A stretch of 64,000 nt of DNA, taken from positions 1,054,001-1,118,000 of the forward strand of contig JAQGEQ010000003.1 of assembly GCA_034620365.1 (NCBI GenBank), written 5' to 3'. The notes beneath the pieces were generated by a model. It was not told the origin of the DNA and did not search any database. It saw nothing but the letters and a program-made list of their open reading frames with translations. Both the position numbers and the translations under genes were made by a program. The stretch is from Pegea sp. RAD2-039 (Eukaryota; Chordata; Thaliacea; Salpida; Salpidae). Shown here in pieces: positions 23,755-34,157 of the stretch (within the stretch, counting starts at the first letter, position 1; the number at the start of each line of letters is the position of its first letter).

Positions 23755-25924
23755 TTAAATTCTTTCAAAAGTGGAAATAAAACTCAAAACATCTTGCTGT
23801 AAACACCGATTATACTCTTTAGTAGCTGCTATCAACAACTGTTTGGCTTTTATTTGAAGATCAGCGACTCCTGCATCTAAATCTGATTGCTTGCATTTGC
23901 TTAGATACTCAATAAATCTTCTTCCATCTTCTCGGTCCATAGTTGAATGTAGTTTGTATCCTCCACAGATAAATGAGTGAGGTGGTCTTTCACCACTAGG
24001 TGCTGATCTAACCAACTTTAAAGTTCGAGCTCTTTCATGACGTATGCAAGCAGATTTTTGGCGGATTCGACGCTTTACGTAATCTTGTTCTACTTCAGAA
24101 AGATGAGTAGACGAAGATGTGAAAATACGACCTTCTGTAGTTCGTGGACGTTGATTGATTGAAGTTTGCTTCAAACTTCTTTTGCGATCATTTGGGATTT
24201 TTGTTTTCTTCATCTTGGATGCTTCAGCAAATGTAATCGCAGTTTTGGGCCTCTCAGATTTTTTTAAACTCTTTCTTCGTTCAGAGTGACTTAAGTTTAT
24301 TTTTTGTATTTCATTGTCTTCAGAATTTTCTTCTGCTGAAATATGATTTTAAATGTTTCAAAAAGGTTTTTTGGTAGATAAAATATAAAACCAAAAAAAT
24401 GATTTAAATATCTGTGAGAAAAGTTTCTCAATTATATTTTACAATATTCTGAATTCTGGTTTCAATTTATTCTTAAGATTTGAAATTCTATATCTGATTA
24501 TAAATGAAGAGTTTATAGTAGCAACAAAGTTATCTCACGCAGACCATTTGATATTTTTTCTAACCTCTTAATTTTAAAGTTGTTTCCGAGATTAATTGTC
24601 AAATTTTATAAAATAAATTTAAGATAATAAAAATGTATAAAAATTATTGATATCAAGCTTACTAAAATCATCCTTTAAATCTTCTTCTTCTATTTGTTTA
24701 GTTGTAGATGTATACGTGTTAGTTGAAACAGGTTGAGGGTTTATCAATTGATTTATCTTTATTAATCAAACAAAAAACTTTTAGAAAGATAATTGATTTA
24801 ATTATTTATGAGATATTTTCAATTTCCAATTTAAATATTTTCTATTAATAAAAGTTTGTTGATTTAACTTGAAAAGAAAACTTACAAATTTTTCAGGAGG
24901 GATTATTCCCTTTCGCTTGTAATATATCAGTGGAGGGTCATTGTCTCTATAACCTCCTGACAATGATAATACTTTTTCTATCAAAGCATCTTTACGGTCT
25001 TTATATGCTGATTGTGTTTTTCTCTCTTCTTTATCTTTTATTTTATTTTCTGTTGCTTCAGTTACTTTGATTTCCTTGTCTTCTTCTTCTTCTTTTGATA
25101 ACTTTGCACTTCCCACTCTAATTGATGTTTTGTTATTTCTAAAAAGTAAATTGTTTGACTTTAATAACATTTTAATTCAGTAAAGGTTTTAATTCTTTCA
25201 ATTTTAATAAAAGATAGTTCTTGTTCAAGATACAATTTACAGGAAATAATCAATTTTATTTCTATGACCTTTCCTGTTTCAGCTTATTTATTGTTTTCTT
25301 TGTTTGATTGGCTTTTTTGTTTTCTTCTATTTCTTGTCTTCTAGCATATAGTCTTTCGAATCTTTTAAGAAAGACAATCTTACTTGAAGCAAAATCCTTT
25401 GAACGAATTGCTGAAACAACATTTTTATTTAAAGATTTCAAACAATCTAAAAAAACAGAACACGTTTATCTCGACATAGGAAAACATCAAAACGTGTTTT
25501 GTCTTCAAAAGGATTGTTCTTTTTGTTTGTATTTAGTGCTTACAATGATTAATTGAGTTTTAATTTTGTTTAAGTAAACTTTTTAATATAATAGTTTAAC
25601 TTCAATCAATCAGAATATTCAAATAAGAAAGTATTTTACATTGAAAAGCCTTATAGGGAGTGTAATTACACAATAGTTCAAATATTTTTACTTATTTCTT
25701 ATTAGCTAAATCAACTAACTTTTATTCCATTCAATATGTTGAACTTGCATTCCAAGACGGTCATTGTCTATTTTGTTTCTATGGAGACGTTTTTGATCGT
25801 TCTTTCGCTCTTGTTGCATTCTGTGAACTATCATCTTTGATATCTTATCATTATCACCCATACTGCCAGTTTTGAAATCTTGTAAATCTTGAAAAACCTT
25901 TATGAGGATCAAATGTTTAATCTC
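23755..25924 (-). CDS. Unknown charged, basic protein (3' part of gene)
   Basis: I do not recognise this gene. Five exons join in phase on the minus strand: 25924-25720, 25446-25269, 25138-24886, 24756-24663 and 24335-23755 (stop). They give about 436 residues. The 5' exons were not found; they should lie above 25924 and may be in the AT-rich region to 29300. The visible protein is highly charged, with helix-prone Lys/Glu/Gln-rich stretches such as a run of four Glu followed by DKEIKV, and then a basic Ser/Thr/Arg-rich segment. The last 100 residues contain RRIRQKSACIRHERARTLK and end ISTFERI. No signal peptide, membrane segment or catalytic motif was seen. Composition fits a cytoskeletal or ciliary coiled-coil protein, but that is only a guess. 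Confidence 0.6.
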
Positions 25925-28900
25925 CTGTATAAAATATTATAAAATCGTTACTAGTCATTTACTAGCTTATAGACATATTTTAATTTCTCATAATATCTCG
26001 TTTGTTCTTAAAAATTATATACAAAGCTCATATACTATCAAGTTAAAGCTACTAAGTCTTTCGATTTTTTAGAACATCAAATAGAAAAGTTTGCAAATTT
26101 AATTGATGCGTCTTCACTTGTAGTAAACATTAACTAAAGTCTGTTTGTAACAAGAAATAACTCTAATAAAAATCACAAAAGAAAAACGCTTTATGCCTAA
26201 CGTTTATAAAAACAGTTTTACTATGCTATCACTCAACCGGTGAATGTTGAAATTACAAAATATTCACAATAAAATTACTAAGCCCTTCAACTGTTAAATA
26301 GAATTGTTAAAATCCATTACAAGTTATACCTTATGGTAAACAGTTTTAAGGTAATTTAACAGCTACATTTCTTTTAGATAATTTTTAAACCTTACTTAAC
26401 CTGGTAATTACTTTTGGTTAACTTAAATTTGCAAACTCTATTGTAAAATTTCGACAACGTTAGCCTACTTGACTCAGTATCTAATCTTACATTTATGGTA
26501 AGTATTGTTTTGATAAAGCTCTAAACTTTATAACAAGTTAATAAACATTTAACGACGGCGAGTTCTTCGTGTATCATTAATGTTAGACAAAAATGTATTA
26601 TGAAACATGAGAACAATAATTCATCTTGACTACACCTTATATCAAATATTTACTTAAACCGATCTTTTGTTATATTGAAAAAGGTAATAACCTAGAAGAG
26701 TCATTACGAAAGAAAAGTTAAACATTTTGGCTAATGCACAATTTAAACCACTTCTTTAATTTAAGACTCAAGATTAACTTAATTAATTTAACTTCTCTAT
26801 ATATCACGAATAATGCTTTTATTGAATTAAGTGACAACTAATTTTAAAGTAAGTTTTCAGTTAAAGACAAAATATCGGGTGTTTTTAAATTGTAAATTCA
26901 AGATTATATAAGTTTTTAAATTATATCTCTTTTAATTTAATAGTTGAGTCCGTCTGTCTGTTCAATACAAACGTTGATTTAAAGTACCTGCAAAGTTTGT
27001 TGGAATCCTTTAAAAATTTTTATAAGTGATTTCTTTTTATTATGGTGACTTGTAAAGTTTTCAAGATAAAACAACTAACTTGTAGCATGTTGTACCTTTG
27101 GTAGAAAATGCTTCTATTTCTAATAGTGAATCACTTAACTTTAAGGTACTTAATATTCTCCTCAAACAGACTAAGTGTACCTATCTAACTTTGAAATAAA
27201 TCTTGTGACCTGACGGTCAAGCAAAGTTTTCTTAAATACAGTCGTATTAATTACTTAATTAAAAATAGTTTTTTAGATCTACTTTAAAAAATTAATCAAT
27301 ATAACCGTAAGAACTGTAACTTCTTTTTGAATTAACCTTTTTTAGTTGCACAAAAAGTGTTTTCAATTGCTGATAAAGACTTGTCTCAGGATGAGTTGTT
27401 GTCTTTAAACTCTTTATAGATTACCTATAGAGAATTGGTAGCTTTAGAAAATAATCAAATTTCAGCGGATTTTATTGAATACTCCTAGAAACTTGTTTTT
27501 TGAATAATTTAATAAGTATAAGTTATTTGAGGTATCAACATAACAATTTTTCGATTTAAAAATCTGCTTTAAACTTTAGCAAAATTTAGTAATTAACTAA
27601 AAGGTATAAATGTTGTACCATTTGAAAAAGTATTATCAGGATTACTAACTCAGAAATTTTATGAATGAAACTAAGTCTTAAATTAATCGCATAAAAGAAA
27701 CTTTTTTATGTTTTTTATTATTTTACCAACGGAAATTTCTTATCAAAACCAAATTAGTTTTCAGCGAAATTGTTATATGAATTTTTCATTCATTTACAAG
27801 CAAAGTCTATAATAAAAAACCAAAGACTTACTTTTAAATTAAACAAAACTATATTTAAAAGATATGTTGTGTTCATAATTTTAAAAAGCTTCAATTTATG
27901 CAATAAATTTCATATAATTATAAATAATTATTTTTGAAAGAATTTTATATAATTGTTAAGTTACTATAAATCTTAATAATAATTACTAATATCAAAACGT
28001 GACTAACAAACCAATTTATAAAGATTTAAAAAAATTATTTTCTTCCTGACTAAAAAAATGTCATCTTACTGCAATAAGCTATGAAAAAATCTATTTTTAA
28101 TACTGACATTTGATTTTCAAATTTGAATAATCCAATTATGAAAATAAGGTAATTTTTTATCAAATTCATAACATATATAAATTATTTATTTCTACAATAA
28201 CAATTTTTATAATTTTTTAAATCTCAAACAACCATTTGAGAGATTTGTCTTTTTAATGTACAAATAGATATCAATTATATTTCTGTTCCTTAAGAAATTT
28301 TGTTTTAATCATTAGATAAATATAGTTAGTATAAAAAAACTATTTATTTTCAAATCACAACTTTACCAAAAAACTAATTAATTTCTATAGAAGAAAATGT
28401 TCTTGGTTTATTTATGTTGACTGAAGAGATTTTATATTTTAAGAAATTAAGTTGAATTTGTGAAAATGATCTGGAATTACATTTAATTACAGATGCTAAA
28501 ATTTGAGGGCACCTTCATTACTTTGATATCCTGGCAAAATATAAAGATTTGTGTAATCTTTAAGATGATCAAGTCACTAAATGGTCAATTAATTTTGAGA
28601 ATTATACAATGTGCATTTTAAATTCACTAGCTATTTAACTTTTCATCAATTTTTTTGTAATTTCTAATGCAGCATCTAAACCTCTAACTAAAAATAATTG
28701 AAGGTTTTTATAATTTATCTTGAAAAATTTGTTTAAATATTTTCAATAGAATCTAAAAAGGTTGTTGATAGCAGAAAGTATATGACCAATTTCTTAGCTC
28801 ATCAGGCTGCCTACTAAACATAAATTCAGTGATTTACATCTAAGTGAATCTTTAGATAAAAAATTCGCTTTTTACTTTTAAAGAATTTAAACAAATTAAT

Positions 28901-29309
28901 CAAAAAATAATTTCATTATTAAAGTTTGAAAATAAAATTGTTATGTTATTTAGACAAAAACAAATTTAAAAACCTTTTATTTTCTTTTGAAAGCCATCAA
29001 ATCGTTTTAATAAACTTTAAGCGGGATGAAAACAATTTTTGTTTAAACCAAAAAAAAAAGAACAAAATTTTGAAGTCTACCCTGTTTAGAATAAATTGAA
29101 AGACGCATGCTTGCTTGCAACAAAACGTATTTGAAAAGAATTTTTAAATTTGTGCGGAAAAATTCTTGTAAATGTCTTTGTGAAAACTTTTATTTACAGA
29201 TTGAACAAGATATTTAAGAGCAAGAATATCAAAGTGCTGATAAAGAGCTGGTTACTTGTGCCAACATTTTAATGATAAATAAATAGAATTGATGAAAGCA
29301 AACTAACAA
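25925..29309. other. AT-rich region, possible missing 5' exons
   Basis: No exon can be supported. The 5' exons of the minus-strand gene ending at 23755 should be here. On the plus strand near 27360-27500 short frames (VFSIADKDLSQDELL, then ITYRELVALENN) read like protein but are broken by stops. They could be relic coding sequence or chance. Confidence 0.4.
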
Positions 29310-32300
29310 CTACCAAGCAGATTCACAGACAGTTTTCATGTCAAGCATCGCTTTTTCAATATTATGAGCAAAACGTTGAGAGTCCTGAAAGAATAGAAAT
29401 CAGATTTTCAAAAGATTTATGATCAATTCTTACTGTTTCTGGTGACGACTTTTTACTTGAGACGTGAAACATAATCAAGTTTTCATGACATATGATGTAG
29501 GAAACACCATACCCATCATCAGCAACCTGTTGACGACAAACACAAGTCACGTGATGCCGAGATCATTGGTGATGACGTCATTTCTACAACATGCAAATCG
29601 CCAAAAAGCATTCAGAAAGAAAAACAAGAAATTAAAGCAACAAAAGCTGGAAATTTTCACTCAAACACAAAATCAAAGAAGCTATCGACATGCTAAACTG
29701 TGATGGGGCGTGTGCGGCACATGCACCACCTACCGGACCGAAACCTCCTCCAGCTGAGATCACAGTTGGATGTTTATTGAGATCGAGAAGCATTGCTTGC
29801 TGATGAGGAGTTTGAGATGTAGAAAGTCTCCAAGGCTCCCGGAGCACCTTAACGCCCAAGGGAAGGAAAAAGCAGGAAGCGAGTTAGAAGTAAGCACACG
29901 AACAGAAAAGATACAGACAACACCCCAAAAAAAAGTTTAAAAAGAGCGCGCGCGTAGGGAAGGGATTTGGGAGGGAAGGGAACACTTACCGGACCAAATC
30001 CACCTCCAATAGGAACAACTTCTCGAAGAATTTTTTCGCGTTCTCCCATCTTGGAGAAGATACGCGCCTGATCTAGAGGCGTTTGCGATGTTGATAACCT
30101 CCAAGGTGTTGAGAGCGCCTGTCAAAGTCTGTTGTGGTCTCATGACGTCATCGACGCCGTTTACGAATTTGTGATCCAATTGTAGAAGTGTTTAGTGGTT
30201 TAAGACTTTAGTAGTCAGAGGGAGCACTTAATCACGTGATAAATAATTCGGGGTCCTTTTAATCACGTGATAAATAATTTGGGGTCATTTTAATGACGTG
30301 ATAGCTAATCTGGGGTCGTTTTAGTCACGTGATAGCTAATTCGGGCTCATTTTAATGACGTGATAGCTAACTTGGGGTCATTTTAATGACGTGATAGCTA
30401 ATCTGGGGTCCTTTTAATCACGTGATAGCTAATTCGGGCTCATTTTAATGACGTGATAGCTAACTTGGGGTCATTTTAATGACGTGATAGCTAATCTGGG
30501 GTCCTTTTAATCACGTGATAGCTAATTCGGGCTCATTTTAATGACGTGATAGCTAACTTGGGGTCATTTTAATGACGTGATAGCTAATCTGGGGTCCTTT
30601 TAATCACATGATAGCTAATTTGGGGTCCTTTTAATGACGTGATAACTAATTTGGGGTCCTTTTAATGAGGTGGTCGCAAATTTAGCTCGAATATTCACAA
30701 TTTTCATCAAATAAAAACTTACCCTTTGAAGAAATGGAGATTCAACTTTCTTATATTTGGAAACCACATAGAGACAGAATAGATGACGATCGATACCCTG
30801 GCCTGTCATAGCTAGCTTATACATCAGTGTATGACGATCAGCAGCCGATCTCAATAATTCCAACTTGTTGGCTTTCTACATAACATCAGACCAATCAGCG
30901 GAAAGCAACAAGTCACATGACCACTAACTGTCATGTCAGGATCATCCATCGATTTAGCAAATGCAGCCATCTGATTGGTACAAGATCTCACTGTTTCAGT
31001 TCGTCCTTCACGGAACAATCGAGTCATTGATGATTCGTAGGTTAATGAAAAATGTCCCTTATCCTGTACAAAACAGAATCATAAAAAGATAAAAGATCAG
31101 AAGGATGTTGCTGACTCTAAGATGAGCAATTTGAAGAGCGGCTTGGATGAAAGCATCTGGTGACATCTTGAATTTCTTTACTAGACCTTTTCCGAAGTGT
31201 TTGAAAGCAAAGACATGAAGATGGACATCATTAGCTAGCTTGGATGCTACTTCAAGGCTCTTCTCAATCGTTTCTATACACTGAGAAGACAAAAAATGGT
31301 CACTAGGTGGCATGGCAGAGTTAAGGATAATTACTTCCGTAGAAAAGTCCCAAGCCAATCGACTGGGCCAGAAAGGTTGCTGGACAGGTGTTCCTTTGCA
31401 TGTACCGTCTTCTTTGAAAGGTTGGGTCAAGTATTCAGTCCCAAGGACATGTTCAACCAAGAAACTCATCACTGGGGCATCTGCCCAAGAATGTTCTGCG
31501 TTGATTCCAAATCGGCCATCTTTGAAAACGACCAAATTGAACGATTTATCAAACCACCTGAAAAAATAACGAAATTTAGAGTTTCATTAACAGAAGATTA
31601 TTGGTTTTGATGTCGAGGTGTTTGTACAAATCAAGGTGGGAAATAGACCCAATTGATTTATTTACGCTCTATATTAGATATGAAGCAGTAACGCGAGTTT
31701 GAAGATCAACACGTATTTTGTCATTAATGAAAAAAATGCTAAAAAAATGAAATTTTCGGTTTTAAAAGAGAAAATTATTGACATTTCGGTTCACAGTCTT
31801 TAAATTCACCATCAAAATAAACTTTATCAAATCATCAAACAAATTAGTAAACAAATTAGTAAATATTTGAGTAATAAGATGCTAATATTTAACCGGAACT
31901 TCACACCGCAGTCAACTTTCAACAAGTAATCCTTATCTCACCTGTCATAACATTTCCCATGTAACAACGATCTTCCAATAGCAGATAAACCTTTAGGATC
32001 AGAGTCATGTAATTCGAACGTCTCATCATCCAACACTAACACAAAAGCCGCCTTTTCAATGGCATTTAATGATCGCAAATTACAACCAGCACTAAAATAT
32101 TTCCCTCGTGCCTGAATAATAGTTTGTAAGAAATAATCCCTTAACTACTCGTTAGATGCTCACCTCTGCCCAAGGAACACGATTACCAGCAGTCAACGCA
32201 GCTAAATGCTTTTCACCAGGGCTTGGTTCTGACTTGTCGTTGAGAATTTGTTCTAATCCGATTTCTAACTCACATGGTTCTAATAATTGGCCGTGTTTGT

Positions 32301-34157
32301 AACAAGTAAATTTAAAATATCGTCCTTGGTGAATGACGATGATATGTCTACAGTCTGAAAAGTGTTGGAGACGATCTGTAAGAAAGAGATGAGTATCTAG
32401 ATGTTTGTTGTTGTTGTTGAAGACCTTTTTCAATCCCAGGTATTCTACTTGTATTGAATATCCTTTCATATTGAGCACTACATAATGGTATCATATTTTG
32501 CATCATTATCTGAATGAATAAAAAATAAGTTCTAATTCAAACAAAAGAATATTGTTTTCCTTAAGATAAGGAAATATTTTGATACGAGTTGAAAATACAA
32601 AATACAAAACATTTGTTTTTGTAAAATTTTAATTAAATAATATTTAGAAATTAACAAAAAGTTCAAACAAAACTTGTTGTTGTAGATAGTGTGATAAGTA
32701 AATAACAAGTTCAAACAAAATATAATTACAGGTTTAATTTGTTCTTTATCCAAAATACTTCTAAAAGCAAATAGATAGTGAACCACAGAGGCTGCTCTAG
32801 AAGCTTGTCTAGTTGATGGTATGTAGTAAAGTAAATCCAGCCCATAGTAATTTGAATTGACCATAATAGGGTCTCTACCAGCTAAATAAATATAATCTTC
32901 CCACCTACAGGAAAATAACGTAGTAGATGATATATCAAAACATTACTCATACTATTTACGATGTTATTTGTAATAACAGCACATTAATGAGAAATAACTG
33001 ACCAATCAGATACGTAGTTGCTGGCCCACCACGATTTTACATTCAAATATAGCTGAAGTTTTGGTCCAATAGTATTTTCAAATTCTTCGGAAAGTTTTTT
33101 CATTTCATCATATTTTTCATCTGTTAGTAAAGGTCTTACACTAAGCAAATATCTTTGGATTGTGTCTTTTAAAGAAGGAACAGGCATTCTTGGTAGAGAA
33201 GATTGAAAACTATACAATTGAGGGTTGCTTCCACCAAGTAAACGAATACCTAACTGTAAATGAAATAAATTTTGTTAACTTGGTACTGAATTATCACTAA
33301 AATACTTACACTCCACAATTTCGTGGAGGTTGAAACTTTTCCTCTTTGATCATACATCCAACCTTGATAGCAAAGTAATAACTTGAGTAAATATCTGATA
33401 AATATTACAGCTATAAGCCAAACACCAAGACTTAACATCATAGTTGACATCAAAGACGTTATCCATGTTTTTTGACTGTGAAAATAAATTGTTGTTTATT
33501 TAAGATTTTAGATAAGAATATAAATTTATTTATTTATTTATTACAATAAATGTGAAGGAGGGTGCCTAAAGAAAGCACCTCTCGCTAACACACATAAATA
33601 TTTAAATTAAAAATTTGTAAAAAGTTCTGAATACTTTCTGAAAACATAGTTGTGTAGTGAACAGCTATATTTTGAGATGAAGTGAATGCCAATATACGGT
33701 GAGATTAAAAAGAAAACAGAAAGATAAGCAAGAGATGAAAACTTAGCAGGATAAACACCAGTTTGGAATCGATTCTGAAATTAGACATTTTTGCTTATAC
33801 TTTTGATAAACTATAAAATTAAAAAAAAATATTTATAAATAATTACAAACAAGAAAAAGAGAAGGAAGTTTACCAAAAATCTTGTAGCTCTCTTTCTCCA
33901 AGATCTAACTCCTGATAAACAGACAGCCTTGACTGCTTCGCTAGATATCTAAACAAGATTAAAACTACTGAAATTTTGATTTAGTAAAAACATACTTTAA
34001 TTAAAAATATGAAATCGTAGGGTAAAAGATATATATTTTAGAATGAGAATTTTATACCTTTAAGATTATTATCCAAATTAGAAAGACTTACCTGTAAGTT
34101 AACGCCTTCATGAGTAACTTGAAATGAAAATGCAACAGCAGAGTGGGCTTCTGCCAT
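29310..34157 (-). CDS. CPT1: Carnitine O-palmitoyltransferase 1
   Basis: Outer mitochondrial membrane enzyme that moves long-chain acyl groups from CoA to carnitine, the regulated entry step of fatty acid oxidation. Exons: 34157-34092, 33948-33874, 33774-33635, 33475-33310, 33253-33003, 32904-32730, 32509-32425, 32375-32164, 32111-31942, 31557-31335, 31280-31116, 31063-30929, 30875-30723, then one of two alternatives (30118-29990 or 29847-29734), 29526-29434 and 29384-29310. With the second alternative it is 765 residues (family about 773). It begins [10 protein letters not shown], the CPT1 N-terminal regulatory segment. Two membrane segments lie near residues 59-80 and 103-125. Catalytic His is in [10 protein letters not shown] (about residue 469). 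STSQTP and GGGFGP follow near the C-terminus. All phases close. The exon 3 donor is the weakest call. Introns of 49, 54, 52 and 53 bases occur. Confidence 0.95.
29734..29847 (-). other. CPT1: CPT1 alternative exon 14b (canonical version)
   Basis: This exon is 114 bases or 38 residues, from [14 protein letters not shown] to GGGFGP, phase 0 on both sides. Length and sequence follow vertebrate CPT1 closely. It carries the STSQ carnitine-site motif of the choline/carnitine acyltransferase family. The acceptor follows a C/T-rich tract and ends TTAAG; the donor is GTAGGT. Confidence 0.85.
29990..30118 (-). other. CPT1: CPT1 alternative exon 14a (divergent version)
   Basis: This exon is 129 bases or 43 residues, phase 0 on both sides. 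It starts [14 protein letters not shown] and ends GGGFGP, so both ends match exon 14b. The middle is different and five residues longer, with the basic stretch [14 protein letters not shown]. The acceptor ends GACAG; the donor is a strong GTAAGT. It is open and well formed, so it looks like a used alternative rather than a dead duplicate. If both exons were included the frame would still stay open, so exclusivity would need active control. Confidence 0.85.
30230..30663. repeat. 31-base minisatellite, 14 units, in CPT1 intron
   Basis: Fourteen consecutive 31-base units of the type AATSACGTGATAGCTAAT plus a GGGGTCNTTTT-like end (S is C or G). The middle units alternate in a fixed three-unit order, giving a 93-base higher-order period seen at least three times. 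Many units hold the palindrome TCACGTGA, others TGACGTGA. A degenerate fifteenth unit follows. The array occupies most of the intron between exon 13 and alternative exon 14a. Confidence 0.95.
33535..33600. repeat. TATT-run and hairpin in CPT1 intron, possible TE tail
   Basis: Repeated TTTA words are followed by GGTGCCTAAAGAAAGCACC (33561-33579), which can fold into a short stem from GGTGC and GCACC. This resembles the terminal region of some retroposons but there is no other evidence. Low confidence. Confidence 0.3.

Larger units (their letters stand above)
16745..24478. repeat. Tandem duplication, unit 2
   Basis: Direct duplicate of about 9000-16738, containing the spacer, PIPOX C, the LINE remnant and the last exon of the unknown gene. 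After 24478 the sequence continues into the rest of that gene, so unit 2 holds the original 3' end of that gene and unit 1 the copied fragment. Confidence 0.85.

Noticed and set aside
29464..29703. Plus-strand frame across CPT1 exon 15 and the next intron
   Set aside because: Opposite strand to a well-supported exon; no homology.
31296..31610. Plus-strand open frames of 85-104 codons
   Set aside because: They lie exactly opposite CPT1 exons 10 and 11, which match the family strongly on the minus strand. They are shadows.
32532..32730. Tail of the minus-strand frame at 32532-32864 as CPT1 coding sequence
   Set aside because: After 32730 the frame reads low-complexity AT-rich sequence; a GTAATT donor and the next exon at 32509 restore the family alignment.
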